Counted from the first letter of the stretch, positions 10,820 through 22,639 are shown. The stretch: 64,000 nt of DNA from Triatoma infestans (GCA_011037195.1 JAAEAF010001988.1:46741-110740); one strand, 5' to 3'. Program-made: numbers and translations. Notes: generated from the letters alone by a model not told the origin.

Positions 10820-10867
10820 GATGAAAATCGACTCTACCATGGAAAATGTCTCTGACATCTTTATTTG

Positions 10868-11859
10868 GTTAAGCATTGTGTGCGAAATGTCCTCGCTGAT
10901 ATTGAAGTTTAAGAAAAATTATTTTCCCAAGGATTGAAAAAGCTAAAGAAAATATTCAAGAAGGCCAGCGACCTAGAGAACTTTTGGAGATTTGATAGTA
11001 AGGCCCGAATTATGCCTTGTGAATTCCTTAATTTAACTAAAAATTGAAGACTTCTTGTCAATGTTCAGTAAAATGATCAACGACAGGTCTTGTTAAGTGT
11101 TATGAGAATTATTCAAGGAAACATATTATTTTAATGTAATTGACAATTAAATTTTGATCTCATACTTCGTCAAATAATTAATAATGATAATAAGAGGTGG
11201 GGAAAATTTTTAATTTCCTCGTCAACACGGAGCTCCACGTCCCAAAGTTCAATTGGCATGACATAACCTCAAGTCTGAAGTTATTATAGCTCTTACTATT
11301 CCATGAACCGAAAACGAAACTCTTAGACTCTTAGAAAAATGGTATTAAGGGAAAGTAAGCATGTAAGCGTGGTCAATAGCAATATTAGTTATTTATTTGA
11401 CAAGAGAGGTGGCAAGTGAACGAAAGTTGTAAAGAACTTTTCTCTAGAGTTAAATATTCATTTTTTTCTACAATCGTATTAAATTGGTTCTTGATTTTTA
11501 TGAACTTACAAAAAATGTGAAAAGGTGCAACTATTGAGAATTACATTACATTTACACACTAGTGAGAGAAAGTAGTGTGCAACTCACTAGTGAGAAAAAA
11601 TAGAACTTGCGTCACATTATTCAACGATTGCAGAAAAAAAATTGCTCTCCCTTTTTGATCGGTTCAACCGTTAAAGAATTTAGTATCTGATTACTGTCGA
11701 CTTCAACCACACTGGAAAATGAAAGAGAACATGTCAGTTGATACGTGAAATCTAGTAAACGTCTTCTTACTTTTCAGAGACTGGTGCCGCAAAATCACTC
11801 GACTGGTGTCCGGCAGTCTACCACGATGCTCAACGGTGGTCCGGATCGGGCTATTAGTG
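10868..11859. other. No gene recognised
   Basis: AT-rich. A CACTAGTGAGA direct duplication occurs near 11559-11594; nothing else is identifiable. Confidence 0.5.
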
Positions 11860-12052
11860 AGATGTTTTTGTGACTTTCACGGAATTCTCTAGGCATCTGA
11901 TTGGTTCCCTTACTGGACATTGTGATTTAAAGAGATGTCCCTACATAATGGGGCACATGCCGGATCCATGTTGTAGAGCCTGTGAGACAGAGGAGGAAAC
12001 ACCCATCCATCTTATGACAGATTGCATAAGATGCTACGAACGATTGGGGTGA
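11860..12052 (+). pseudogene. LINE C-terminal fragment after RNase H domain
   Basis: The reading LIGSLTGHCDLKRCPYIMG, then DPCCRACETEEETPIHLMTD, is the Cys/His-containing C-terminal tail that follows the RNase H domain in I/R1/Jockey-like LINEs (LTGHC..., CRxCxxEEETPxHL). The same family is seen in minus orientation at 55815-56565 (LTGHCGLRRHLYIMG). Only about 65 codons survive. Confidence 0.75.
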
Positions 12053-12381
12053 TTATTTAGATAAGATCGCAACATATTTACTAATTCAATTGAGTTTTAT
12101 TAATATTCACTTGAAATAGTTTCATTGGCTTTTAATTATTAAACATGTAAAAGTGATTTAACGAATTTTATCACCGTTTATATTCATAGTATATATAGTA
12201 TTATAATATATATAATGTATAAAATAATGTAGTATATGTACTAATATACTGCATATTATTTTCACACACTCGTACAAAAAAAGGAAAAAACTAATACATC
12301 ATAAACAGTATAAATAAATAAAATATAAAAATTTATTTAGAAATATAATACAAATATATTTGGTGGAGTCATGAAATTTCT

Positions 12382-13503
12382 ACATAAATCTACATCACAT
12401 CTTCATAGACTTCAAGCAGGCTTATGACAGTTTATATAGAGAGAAGGGATTTGAGATCCTGCAAGAGTTTGGAATCCCTTCCAAAATTGTTAATTTAGTT
12501 AAGATGTGTCTTCAAAACTCGGCCGCTAAAGTTAAAGTGCAAGGAGGTTTCTCAGAAATGTTCGTTATAAGTAGAGGTCTCAGGCAGGGAGATGCACTTC
12601 GACTATTTTATTCAGTCTCGCGCTAGAAAAAGTTATAAAACAAACGGATATGAATCCCAATGGTACGATTTTTAATCTTCCATGCAATACCTAGCGTTCG
12701 CCGATGATGTTGTTCTAATAGGAAGAACTATGAAGGTGGTAGGAGATTGTTTTGAGCAATTTGAGAGGAGCGCGGCATCAAGGGTCTTCGGATCAACTTT
12801 GTCAAAACTAAATATTTGTTTGCATCCAGATATGACAATACAATCTGTCGGTCACAAACCGTTATGATAAATGGAAAAGCCATTGAAAATGTGAAAGCAT
12901 TTAAGTACTTAGGAGCTTTGTTCACGCACAGAGGGAAATGGCCAGGGAAATGAAAGAAAGAATGGCAGCCGGCAGCAGATGCGTCTTTGCTCTACGTTCA
13001 GTCCTCAGGAAGAAATCGCTTTCGAGGAAGCATAAGGTTAGGATCTACAAAACAATAATCCGTCCCGTGGTTATGTATGGATGTGAGCCTTGGGTTTTAA
13101 ATGTATGTGAAGAGAATTTGCTTCGCATTTGGGAAAGGAATATTTTGAGAAAAATTTTCGGTCCAAACTTCGTTAATGGGGTTTACTAACTAATGCGGAA
13201 CTAAAAAGTTTGTACAATACACCCGACATAGTATCCGAGATAAAGGGGAGGAGACTGGAATGGATCGGGCACCTTATAAGAATGGGCAGAGAGCGAATGG
13301 TCAAGAGATTATATGAAGATCGGCCCGAAGGAAGAAGAAAGGTGAGGAGGCCGAAAAGAAGGTGGCTGGATGATGTCGAAGATGATCTCAGAAAGTTAGG
13401 AGTAAGTAGATGGAGAGGGCAGGCACTGGATAGGGAACCTTGGAAAAAGATTATTTTGGAGGCCAAAGCCCTGCTTGGGCTTGAGTGCTAAAAAAAAAAA
13501 AAT
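12382..13503 (+). mobile_element. 5'-truncated RTE-like LINE with long target duplication
   Basis: Reverse-transcriptase half of a non-LTR element. FIDFKQAYDS lies at 12402-12431, a GLRQGDAL block near 12572-12598, LAFADDVVLIG near 12688, then RKHKVRIYKTIIRPVVMYGC near 13027 and RWLDDVEDDLRKLGVSRWR near 13361. It ends EAKALLGLEC* plus poly(A) at 13491-13502. Several frameshifts break it. Flanks at about 12351-12381 and 13505-13535 are an imperfect 31-bp direct repeat (4 mismatches by eye), which I take as an old target-site duplication. Truncation falls inside the palm domain. Confidence 0.85.
13210..13491 (+). pseudogene. C-terminal reading frame of the RTE-like LINE
   Basis: The longest unbroken piece of the element at 12382-13503, 93 codons. 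It begins near MYNTPDIVSEIKGRRLEWIG and runs through HLIRMGRERMVKRLY to the terminal RWLDDVEDDLRKLGVSRWR block. This segment lies after the reverse-transcriptase fingers and palm and has no catalytic residues. The methionine at its start is internal and not a real start codon. Confidence 0.7.
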
Positions 13504-13535
13504 CCAAATATATTTGGTACAGTCGTGCAATTTCT

Positions 13536-14746
13536 GACTGTATTTTTAACTAATTCAATTTATTTAGTATAGAATTTATATTTCTAAAAGTTCTATGAAT
13601 AATTATTTAAAAAAAATATATATATATATTATATATACGTATATAGAATAGAATAGAATTTTATTAATTGCCAAATGCCAATATACAAACATTCGTAATC
13701 GACCCATAACCAGCAAAATAAACATTCTATATTACAATATGTACAATCAAAATGAATTCGCTTCAATTGAAATTGTATAAAATACAAATAATTATTACTG
13801 TATTCATTTGAAAATAAAAATAATATATTTTCCATATATCAAATAATAATCAATTTAGTAATAAAATTATAGTCCTTATTTGAATATTTTATGTTTGCAG
13901 AACTTTTGAATATACATAAATAAGTTACTATAGATAGCTAACTAAATCCGCCTCTGATCAAAACATAAAATAAAATAAATCTATCATACAATGAAGTAAA
14001 GTACAAATTGTGAAAATGTAAAAATGAACAAAAGAATGTTCCTTTAAAAATAAAGAAAATTAAACAATAATCTTTCATCCTTCTAGAAAAATAATTTTTA
14101 AATATACAACATATATCTGCATTATTAAAGTTATAGATCAAGTAAGTAAAATTATAATTATTTTTAATTAAATTTTTGTACTATTTTTCTATTCATTTGA
14201 GTACTGCTTAAACTGCACATGGATAGTACGAATTTTTGGGAAATAAATGAAGCGGAATTCTAATAAAATTGGACAGACTGCGACAAAAGGAAACACATTT
14301 TGAACCATCTCTTCTTCGAGTAAAGTAGAGTAATGTCCTTATTTTTTCAGGTGGCTTAATGTCCCAACTACCAAATTAGGTGGCGGACTGGGGCGGAAGC
14401 ACCTACTTTACTATTAACATTTTTTAAAAGAATATAAAATTATACTTTATAAAATTAAACGAATATACACGGTACTCGAACTAGGTATCTCCCCCCAGTT
14501 ACTAGTCAATGCTCATAACTACTAAACCTGTAATAAGGAAACGAGCAATCATCTTAGTCACAGAAATATGGCGGCAAATAAATAAATTTTACTAAATAAA
14601 GGCTGGGTTAAGTTTTGTGATTATTAAAAGAGCCATTTTACTTTCTTCTTACGGCTTGTTGTGTATGTGAAAATAAAATACCTAAAAAATGAAAATTGGT
14701 AGAAAGTATAATGGGGTTTTTGAGGAGAGAATTAGGTTTGATTAAA
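13536..14746. other. No gene recognised; very AT-rich
   Basis: Contains (TA)n near 13616-13645 and long A/T tracts. The two ORFs of 67-68 codons on minus are low-complexity. Confidence 0.5.
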
Positions 14747-15037
14747 TGAACAGAGATATGCTGACACTAATATAATGTAGCTAAGTTTACACTAACTGCA
14801 CTGGACTTTATAATGAAAAATGATGAAATGATTGGTGAGATTAGAGATGTGACACGATGCGAAGACTGGTGTACGGTTGTATGGTTGTATATGATAGATC
14901 TTTTAGATAGATTCTCACTGGCTTATATACACAGGTTCTCCCAATCTAGCCAGCCTAAGTCAGAGAGTAGTCTCTGTTAACCAGAGAGGGCCTCTCTTCT
15001 CTCTGCTGTGGTTCATTCTCTTTGCGCTAGTATTACA
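14747..15037 (-). repeat. Solo LTR-like repeat B
   Basis: Minus strand: starts TGTAATACTAGCGCAAAGAG near 15037, includes a pyrimidine/purine-rich CTCTCTG section, and ends TCTCTGTTCA at 14747, 291 bp. That is the same length as the copy at 5151-5441. Sequence has diverged strongly between the two. Confidence 0.45.
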
Positions 15038-16052
15038 GAAAGTATTTTTATAGTCGTTTATTATTAAGCAATCTTTAATCTTCAGGAAGCATTAATGAGA
15101 ATTAAATATGTCAAATACAGGAAATTGTGTATTTGAAGAAAAATCAGTTGACCGAATGTGCAACGGGTATCACTAAGCATGGGTTCTCACTCTGCATGCA
15201 TGGATTTGAAGGGTTTTCTGGAAGAGGCTGCAAGAAGATGTTTCATTCTAATACTGACGTCACTTAAATTTAGTATAAATTCCGAATTTGGAGAAAAGTG
15301 TCAGTAATAACTTCGTAAGTTGCAGTAAGAGAAAGTCATGTGATTGTGTCACACTAATTTATTTATTTATTTTTTTTAACAAGCGGAAGAGGTGCTTACA
15401 TACAAAAATAAAATGGTGTGCATAGGAATGCAGAGGTGCACAGGAGACTCCAGTCTGTTATATCATTGGCATGTCTCCTTTTTCCAAAACTAACAATGGC
15501 AGCGATAGGGCATTTTTTAAGTTGCTCTTGCCTGCTCAAAAATTGTTTTCAGCTACTATATTTAGAAGCTCCGAATCCTTTCGCATAGAGTCACTGTATT
15601 TTTGTTTCATTTAGGATGATGTCTTGGACCGAAATGTGGAAATTCTAAAGCTATATACAGGGTATCTCAAGGTATATGGATAACGACTTTTTCTCGGAAA
15701 CTAAGATAGCTAGAAAAAAAATTAAAAAATATGTGTCCCCTTAGTGTTTTGTTAGAAAACCAAATATAATTTGCAATTAATTTGTTTTGGTGCTTCCAGA
15801 AGCGAGATACAGGCATCAACTTCATTTTCTTAAATAGGGAGATGTGGTTTTTATTTAAGAAATAGATTCCTCTATTTTTTTGTATGAATAATTTACTTCA
15901 ACGGTTTTTTTCTTTGAGCGATATTTTACAAGTTATGAATGAAAACATGATTCCTATAAGAAAGTTCAAAAATGATATTATAACGGTTTTTTTGATTGAA
16001 TAAGAAGAAAAGTACTATTTTATTATAAATTTTACTCCTCATTATTTACAAA
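15038..16052. other. No gene recognised
   Basis: AT-rich; ACAGGGTATCTCAAGGTATA near 15658 resembles termini of several insect DNA transposons but no second end was found. Confidence 0.4.
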
Positions 16053-16166
16053 TCTTGCTCGAACTGGCCTCCACCATTAGAGATGTATTTCTTTGGTCGT
16101 AAGATACAATTGGCAGGAAAAATCATGTGTTTGCATCTCTAATGGTGGGGGCCAGTTCGAGCAAGA
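16053..16166. repeat. 33-bp near-perfect inverted repeat
   Basis: Arm 16053-16085 (TCTTGCTCGAACTGGCC...AGAGATG) and arm 16134-16166 are reverse complements with one mismatch, separated by 48 bp. The region is otherwise AT-rich, so these GC-richer arms stand out. The transcript would form a long hairpin. Confidence 0.8.
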
Positions 16167-17290
16167 TCTGTAATTTATTTTGAAGTTCCAGGTTTTTACT
16201 TTCCCTGGGAGATTTTCCGCCTTATCTACTGCTACACATACACCAATAAGATATCCCAATTTTTTCAAATATCTTTAACAATTCCGTTACGCTATTTTTT
16301 GGTTTTTCTAACTAGCCCCAACATTCGCACCAGAATGTTTCGTTTAAATCAGTCAAGCCAATTTGTTGATATCAATTGGTTCATTAGATTTTTGCAGATT
16401 TCAATTATAGTGCAATGACTTTCGGAAAACATTTCAATCCTGGTAAGAAACAATATTCAGCCATAATCCTACTTAGTTCATCTAGTTTTCATTTGCTGAT
16501 AGGCGAAAGTACTTGGTAGCCTTTTGTTCTTCGAGGCTACTGTCGTAGTAACGCGCCCATGTGGAATTTATCACGAGTGAGACGCATCAGTCCTATTAAC
16601 GCATCTTATGCCCTTCCCAAAAATGATATAAATTAGTGACCGTCAAAAATGCAATTTACCTAAAATTTACTGCCGGTTTGCACCAAAAATATTAAAGATG
16701 AAGCCTACCTCCTTAAATAACCAATGGGTAATTATCCTAAATAAAACATAACATAAGAAACCAGAAATAATTAAATAATATAGAGATAATGGATGTTAAA
16801 TTAGTTTTGTATATAACATTTGTAGATATTGAGTTTGTATTGTGTATTAAATAGCAAAGGTTGGTTGTACGTTGTACAGAACAGGGTGGCACGTTATAGT
16901 TCTAACTCGGCTCCCTATTACCAAGTTCTGACCACAGCTTGTAATTAATGTGTTTTGTTGTTTCTCCAGCCCTTTTGAGCTAAACATGTTCCTTTGACCT
17001 AAAAATATATATTACATTTTAACTAAATCAACTTATATTACAAAAGAGATAATTAATAATTATAACAAGAAGTTTATATTTCATTTATTTAAAAAAAAAA
17101 AAAAAAAGGTATGAGATTCTCACACGACTTTTATAATGCAATTCTAATCCTCTCACGGTGAAGTGAAAAAATAGCCTTTCAGTTACGGAACAAAATTTTT
17201 GATTGGACATTTCTTATCGATAAATGAAACGGAGAATACGTCCTGATAAAACACAATAGCGACTTTTACCAATTAACTAATTCTATATCT
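16167..17290. other. No gene recognised
   Basis: No domain-bearing ORF; poly(A) near 17092-17107. Confidence 0.5.
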
Positions 17291-17303
17291 AAGCATAAAA
17301 ATT

Positions 17304-17976
17304 CAAGGTATGTGCGAGGTCTGAGAAAAAACTTATTCCCAGTGAAGGAGTATCGAGAGGCATTGTCGAGACTCTGCAGGCACAACAAGGTACAGCTGAT
17401 ATGGGTGCCTGGACATGTAGGGATTGAGGGTAATGAGACAGCTGGCCAACTGGCCAGGAACGGGGCGGTTCATTGGTCCAGAGCCTATCCTGGGGATAAC
17501 TGGCGGGGCGATTCGTGTGGCGATTAGAGAGAGGTATCGTAGTAAGCATGAGGAACTCTGGAGGGGGAGCCCAGGTGCCATACACAGTAAAAGGATGATC
17601 CCAGGACTGTGTAAACGAAGGACTAAAACGATCCTCAGTCTGAGTAGGACTAAATCACTCTGGTGACGGGACTATTTACGGGTCATGGCAGGTTCAGGAA
17701 GCCTCTGAACAAGGTAGGGCTCATAAGCGCGGAATCCTTGTGCAGATTATGTCAGAAAGAGGAGGAGACGGCCCCCCATCTGCTTGCATAGCAATAATTA
17801 AATTGAGATACGAGACCTTTGGTACGTTGCGACCTGAGGAGATAGTAGCTAAAAACGATCTGGTGGTGAAAGCCCTCAAACTCCTTAAGGAGGGAGGGTT
17901 CATCTACTACAGATTACCGGGGATGGCACAATAAGCCTCTGTTGGCTGCAGTACCGGGGTATAGCTCACCCGTAGT

Positions 17977-18007
<31 letters not shown>

Positions 18008-18010
18008 GAT
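17304..18010 (+). mobile_element. 5'-truncated I-like LINE (RNase H end) with (AAT)n tail
   Basis: Opens inside an RNase H domain: KVQLIWVPGHVGIEGNETAG at about 17389-17448 with the family's WVPGHxGIxGNE motif. Further on, in other frames, comes SLCRLCQKEEETAPHLLA near 17729-17783, the zinc-knuckle-like tail. The 3' end is (AAT)n at 17981-18007, the trinucleotide tail type known for I-clade elements. Target duplication AAGCATAAAAATT (17291-17303) and AAGCATAGAAATT (18011-18023) differs at one base. Frameshifts make it inactive. Confidence 0.85.
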
Positions 18011-18023
18011 AAGCATAGAAATT

Positions 18024-18834
18024 ATTTTATTCATTCCACACCAGAAGTTTCCATTTTCTCCGACTTAGATCGGTGGTTTAAAAAAACAAATCTGTTTCAC
18101 CAATTTTCTATCGAAAGAAATGCAATTACATGGAAAATTGTGGCCTTTTATAAGATTGTAGATAACATTTTTAAGTTTTGTTCCGATAAATTCCAAATAG
18201 TATAATATAAATGCAAACTATAATTAATTTCAATCATAATAATAATAATAAACGTTTCTAAAACAAATGAACAATTGGACAATAACTGAGAAATAAAAAA
18301 ATAAATCCAAATATTATTCAGCAATGAATTGTTGTAAAGTATAAAAAAATAAATAAAATAAAATAAAAGTAATATCTACTATAAAAATTGCAAAACAAAT
18401 TCACTAAACCATCTTGGTCAACTTCAAAGAACTTGTTCAGTTAGCTTGTGCATTCATTGATCGTGATAATATGTGAGATTGGACCGAGCGCTTTCAGAAA
18501 TATTAGAATTATTTTTTTTAAATAAACAATTTTCTTTCTAAATCCTAGAAATATATTTTTTTTAAATTTTTTTATTTTTCTTCAAAGAAAAAAGTTATTA
18601 AACTAACAGAAAATAAAAATATTAGATAGTATTATTGACTTGAATCCGTATGACTTGGGACAATATTGGAACAATTCCATGAAGAAAGATAATATCCGGT
18701 CATATATATATGTATATATATATATACGTAATAGAGGGGAAGGAGAGAGTAGTATATATATATATATATATATACCATACCGTGAAATGTTATTGGTGTG
18801 ATGTTGTGTTGTAGTTGTTTGTAGTAGTAGTTGG
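18024..18834. other. No gene recognised; (TA)n runs
   Basis: Two (TA)n stretches lie near 18706-18726 and 18752-18772; the ORF spanning them is a repeat artefact. Confidence 0.5.
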
Positions 18835-19329
18835 TGTAGCACGAGCGGTTTAGTAAAAGGGCTTGTGAGTATATATATTTGAGATTAAGAAATAATCAAG
18901 AAAACACTGGTAGATTAACTTAAGTACTTTAAAGATATTTAAATGCTATTTAATAGCACAGCAATATGTTTATTAATTTGCTGAATTTAGTTGGAATAAA
19001 CTCTTATGTTTTAACTTATTTCTGGCACTGATTCTAAGATAGCGATTCCTGAAGTGTTCTGCTTCGGTGTCCACAACAAACTATTCTTGTTTAAAAGCAG
19101 AAGGCAGACTGTTCGAAAGAATGCCCTCTCTAAAGGGGGATTTTCTCTTACAAAACAGTTGGCCAAGTGGCATTGTTATGATCCTAACGGATTCCTGTGC
19201 CTTTGTCTCTTTAGCAACAATGACCTTAAATTATAGCACCTGACACTAAAATACATTATTTTTGCCCAAATTATTTCACTTAAAATATTTTTTTAAACTA
19301 TTTATTTTTGCATTTCTTCTTCCACTACA
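18835..19329 (+). repeat. LTR-like repeat A, copy 1
   Basis: Starts TGTAGCACGAGCGGTTTAGT and shares with 28478-29261 the blocks GAATGCCCTCTCTAA, TTTTCTCTTACAAAACAGTT, CTAACGGATTCCT, CTCTTTAGCAA and CTAAAATACATTATTTTTGC, ending near TTCTTCTTCCAC. TG start and CA-like end suggest an LTR. No target duplication seen. The ORF of 60 codons inside is not considered real. Confidence 0.5.
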
Positions 19330-19862
19330 ACGCTATATAAATGAAAATACGCCCGATGATTGAAAAGAAAGCGTTCAATAAGCATTTGCATATTTCTGTC
19401 AGTGTGCATTTTAGCAAACATGGAAGACCCAACCATACACAAATTGTTTCACTACCAGCAAAAAAAAACTGATTGAACGAGCTAATAACAGCATTTCAGA
19501 ATGATTTGACTTTTCAGAATTTGACTATTCCATTCTATATACTCCGGGGAAAGAATTATACGTATATTATACTATACATTATACTATTTCTAGGGTTAGT
19601 ATATAGAAAAGGTCGTAGTTAGCAGGGTCATAGACAGAAAAAGTTGAATTGCCCAAAAATGCAGGTCACTTCCGGATTCAGATTTACAAAGAAAAACACT
19701 ACGAAGGATTGTAGGTGACTGACATTAGGTGCACTACCTAAAGATATATATTTACAGAAACTCTAGCCGATAGGTAAAGTTGGCTATTCAGTAGTCGGTG
19801 GATTTTACAAGATATCCGACTTGCTTTTCACACATAGGTTTTAGTAACGAAGAATGACCGAA
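19330..19862. other. No gene recognised
   Basis: Nothing identifiable between the LTR and the minisatellite. Confidence 0.5.
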
Positions 19863-19938
19863 TTGGTAGCACAAATACCATTAATTATATTGGTAGCACA
19901 AATAACATTAATTATATTGGTAGCACAATAACATTAAT
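19863..19938 (+). repeat. Three-copy minisatellite, 27-bp unit
   Basis: TTGGTAGCACAAATACCATT and the following seven bases repeat at 19863, 19890 and (slightly shortened) 19917. Confidence 0.8.
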
Positions 19939-19993
19939 GGAAGCTTCTGAGATTATAAACACTAGCGTGAATATCACACGAATTTCAGTTTCT

Positions 19994-20230
19994 ATTTTTT
20001 TTTTTAATTTAAGGCGCGTCAAAATCTGTGGTTATTGACCCTTTTCAGTGCACTGCCGGCCACCGAACATTGATTTCCAGTTAAAGACATATCTGCACAT
20101 TATCAGACAGTGTGAGCTGTATAGTTTAGGAGCCTAGGAGAAGACAAAATCTAAGGGCAGCACAGCTAGACGCGAATCCAGGACCTCCGCGTGAGAGTCC
20201 AGTGCGCTAACCATTGAGCTAATCCATTCC
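19994..20230 (-). repeat. tRNA-derived SINE, tail type A
   Basis: Minus strand: tRNA-like head GGAATGGATTAGCTCAATGG with the A box near 20211-20221 and a weak B box (GGATTCGCGTC, mutated). The body block CTCCTAGG...CAGCTCACACTGTC follows, then the ACCACAGATTTTGACGCG tail and poly(A) (poly-T 19994-20005 on plus). Confidence 0.8.
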
Positions 20231-21539
20231 ATTTCTACTATTAACACCATTATTATCATTAAATAATGTTACATTGAAACTGCAAATTTTACTCATTTGT
20301 CCAAAACTTAATATAGAGGTATTGGAGAAAAATTACTTGCACAGGCAGTTATTGGAATGATTATATTATAGTCCAAAAACCACCGCAAATAACACTGAAC
20401 CAGACGTATATAACAATTGCAGTTTAATGCCACCAATTTTGCAAAACTACCCAAAATTCATTTGTATTCAGTGAAAAGTTTCAATTTTATAGGAAATTAT
20501 TGTAGTCATTTCCGTGAAAATTTTAAAAAAAACCTTAAAAAACTTTAATCAATAATTAACATCGATAAACCAATTTTTCCGAATTTAAAATTGTACCAAT
20601 ACTAATTGCGTTTATTAAATATTATATTGGTGTTAGAACCATACATGGTATTGATGTGGTACTTTAAGCTACTGTTCCCCCAGAACCTCCCAAAATATAA
20701 TGTTCAGGTGAAAATGTGTTCAGTTAAAAATGATAGGGTATTTATATGGGTAGCTGGTATAAGCAGTTTAAAGAAAATCATTGTAGCGTTTTCGCTGGAA
20801 ATCGGGAAAAACTTTAAAAAAAAAAAAAACAAACATTTACTGTAATCGTACAGGATGATGAAACTGCCGAATTCGTCTCGTATCAGAGTCAGTTATGGTT
20901 GTGTTTAAACGCAATACTAAGTTCCCAATCATCTATTGTTGAAGAATTTTTACTCAAACTAAAAACAATCCTTGATTATATTTGTGTTTGACAACACGGA
21001 TGTTAAACAACTATTTATAAAATGCTCTGAAAAATAGTTAGTTTGCAAAAATAAAGTGATTATATGAAACTGAAGAAGTTTTATTATCTATATAAATGCA
21101 TAACCAATTAAAGTTTCAACAAAATAAAATTATTTATTGCAAATTAAGTAAGTACACATGATGAGTTGAAAGTAATTCAATGAAGAGAGGGAATGTAATA
21201 AAAAGTTTATGCTTCTATAAAATGAAAGGAATAATGAGGTATACAACAGCCGGCAAAGAAGATAGGGAGAATGAAAAAGCAATGAAGAGTCAAGTCACCA
21301 ACTAGTATGATGTCAGAAATTGGTCTTAGTATCCTGCTTTCAGTATCACCCCTAAGTGCAACCACCACTACACTAGTATAGAGAGAAGATTAAACTAACT
21401 TAGCCAGAATTACCTACTAACAGAATGAAAAGTTCCTTTTTTTTTTTTATTACTTAATATTATTACAGTTCAATTTATTCAATAAAATTGAATAAACTTA
21501 AATTTAATTCATTAATTCTTATTAAAATATATTTTTCGG
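20231..21539. other. No gene recognised
   Basis: AT-rich; the 79-codon ORF at 20606-20845 ends in a poly-lysine run from a poly(A) tract and has no known motif. Confidence 0.5.
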
Positions 21540-21563
21540 GGTGGTGGGTGTCAAAGACAATTC

Positions 21564-22612
21564 CTAAGGAATCATATCCCCAATGCTCAAAGTCCAAGAT
21601 TCCCTGTCCTCCCACTCCCGTTCCCGAAGACCTCTAGAGGCCATTCCTTCGGTGATACCCTCCATCCAAGTTTTCCTAGGCCTGCCTTTCCTTCTCCTCT
21701 CACTAGGAATAAAATCAATGATTTTCCTAGGCCATCTCTCACAACTCATTCTTATCACGTGGCTCATTACTACCACTTTAACTTACGTGTTTCAACGGAA
21801 TACAAAATGTTTTTTTTGTATTCCAACACGTCTTCGGATTTCCGGATTTGGCACGTGCCATATCTTGGAGACTCTACAGCTTCTTCTCCAGAAATCCTTT
21901 TTTAATGACAATAGCTTATCTTCCAATTTCTTCGTTAGGCTCCAAGTTTCTGCCGCGTAGAGGGATATACTCGCTAAAAACGTGAAAGCACCTTTTTTTA
22001 ATTTCCATGCGGATAGATTTACTCCAAAGTACCGAGTTTAAGAAATGGATAGCTTATCTTCCCTTTACAATTTTCTTTTGGATATCAAATTCTGAAGACC
22101 CAGTAGCTGATAACCAGGCACCTAGGTACTTAAACTCGCTACACGGATATAGCTGCCAATCATTCACAATCAGGGACGTTGGAGAAGATCCGCCTACCAC
22201 TACGTATTGCGTTTTGGACTTAGTGACCTCTAAGCCACATTCTGAGTACGCTGCAAGCAACTTCCTCAACATGTATGCTAGGTCTTCCTCATCTTCAGCA
22301 ATAAGAACTTGATCGTCCGCAAACTGCAACGTGTACAGGGTATCTTCTCCCACTTTCACTCCCATTTTTCATCGTTTTCTCTTCCAATCAGAGAGGGCCA
22401 CATCGACGAAGATGTTAAAGAGGACGGGCGAAACACAGCAACCTTGTGTGAGCCCTTTTGATATATGAAACAATTCAGAAAGGCAGTTACTAAGTTTAAC
22501 TGTACATTTCGCTTCCTTATAAATATTATGCACGGCTTGAATTAAGTAATCGCTAACACCCGCTTTACCCAGAGCATCCCAGAGTTTTACCAAAGGCACA
22601 GTGTCGTAAGGT
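21564..22612 (-). pseudogene. 5'-truncated LINE reverse transcriptase (minus strand)
   Basis: Minus-strand order: YDTVPLVKLWDALGKAGV near 22611-22558, KGLTQGCCVSPVLFNIFVD near 22460-22400, then an in-frame stop at 22369-22371. LQFADDQVLIAEDEEDLAYM (catalytic ADD) follows near 22330, FKYLGAWLS near 22130, and the C-terminal ERRRKGRPRKTWMEGI near 21700. Further stops and frameshifts occur between 22054 and 21776. The C-terminus differs from the elements at 2272 and 12382, so this is a separate family. The fragments were part of an RNA-directed DNA polymerase that copies its own mRNA at a nicked target. Confidence 0.88.
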
Positions 22613-22639
22613 TTAAAATATTATTAAAATTGTCGATTA

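Larger units (their letters stand above)
10559..10855. mobile_element. Foldback element with a hammerhead motif in each arm
   Basis: Two inverted arms, starting CAGAGACATTTTCC (after a 25-30 bp extension with GTTCCGCAGAGCTGGAAAA) and ending GGAAAATGTCTCTGA. Each arm carries a hammerhead-like motif, one on minus (10636-10665) and one on plus (10790-10819). The element is flanked by CATCTTCATTTG (10547-10558) and CATCTTTATTTG (10856-10867), a 12-bp target duplication with one mismatch. No ORF. The same element type occurs at 60259-60728, 60921-61160 and, as one arm, at 24140-24290. Confidence 0.8.

Noticed and set aside
13173..13466. 97-codon minus ORF
   Set aside because: Antisense to the LINE C-terminal frame at 13210-13491.
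15655..16690. Possible decayed DNA-transposon gene on minus (NWPPPL-like stretch)
   Set aside because: Only a few residues resemble transposase motifs and they overlap the hairpin; no second terminus or target duplication.
17942..18205. 87-codon ORF with a poly-Asn stretch
   Set aside because: Created by the (AAT)n tail of the LINE plus adjacent unique sequence.
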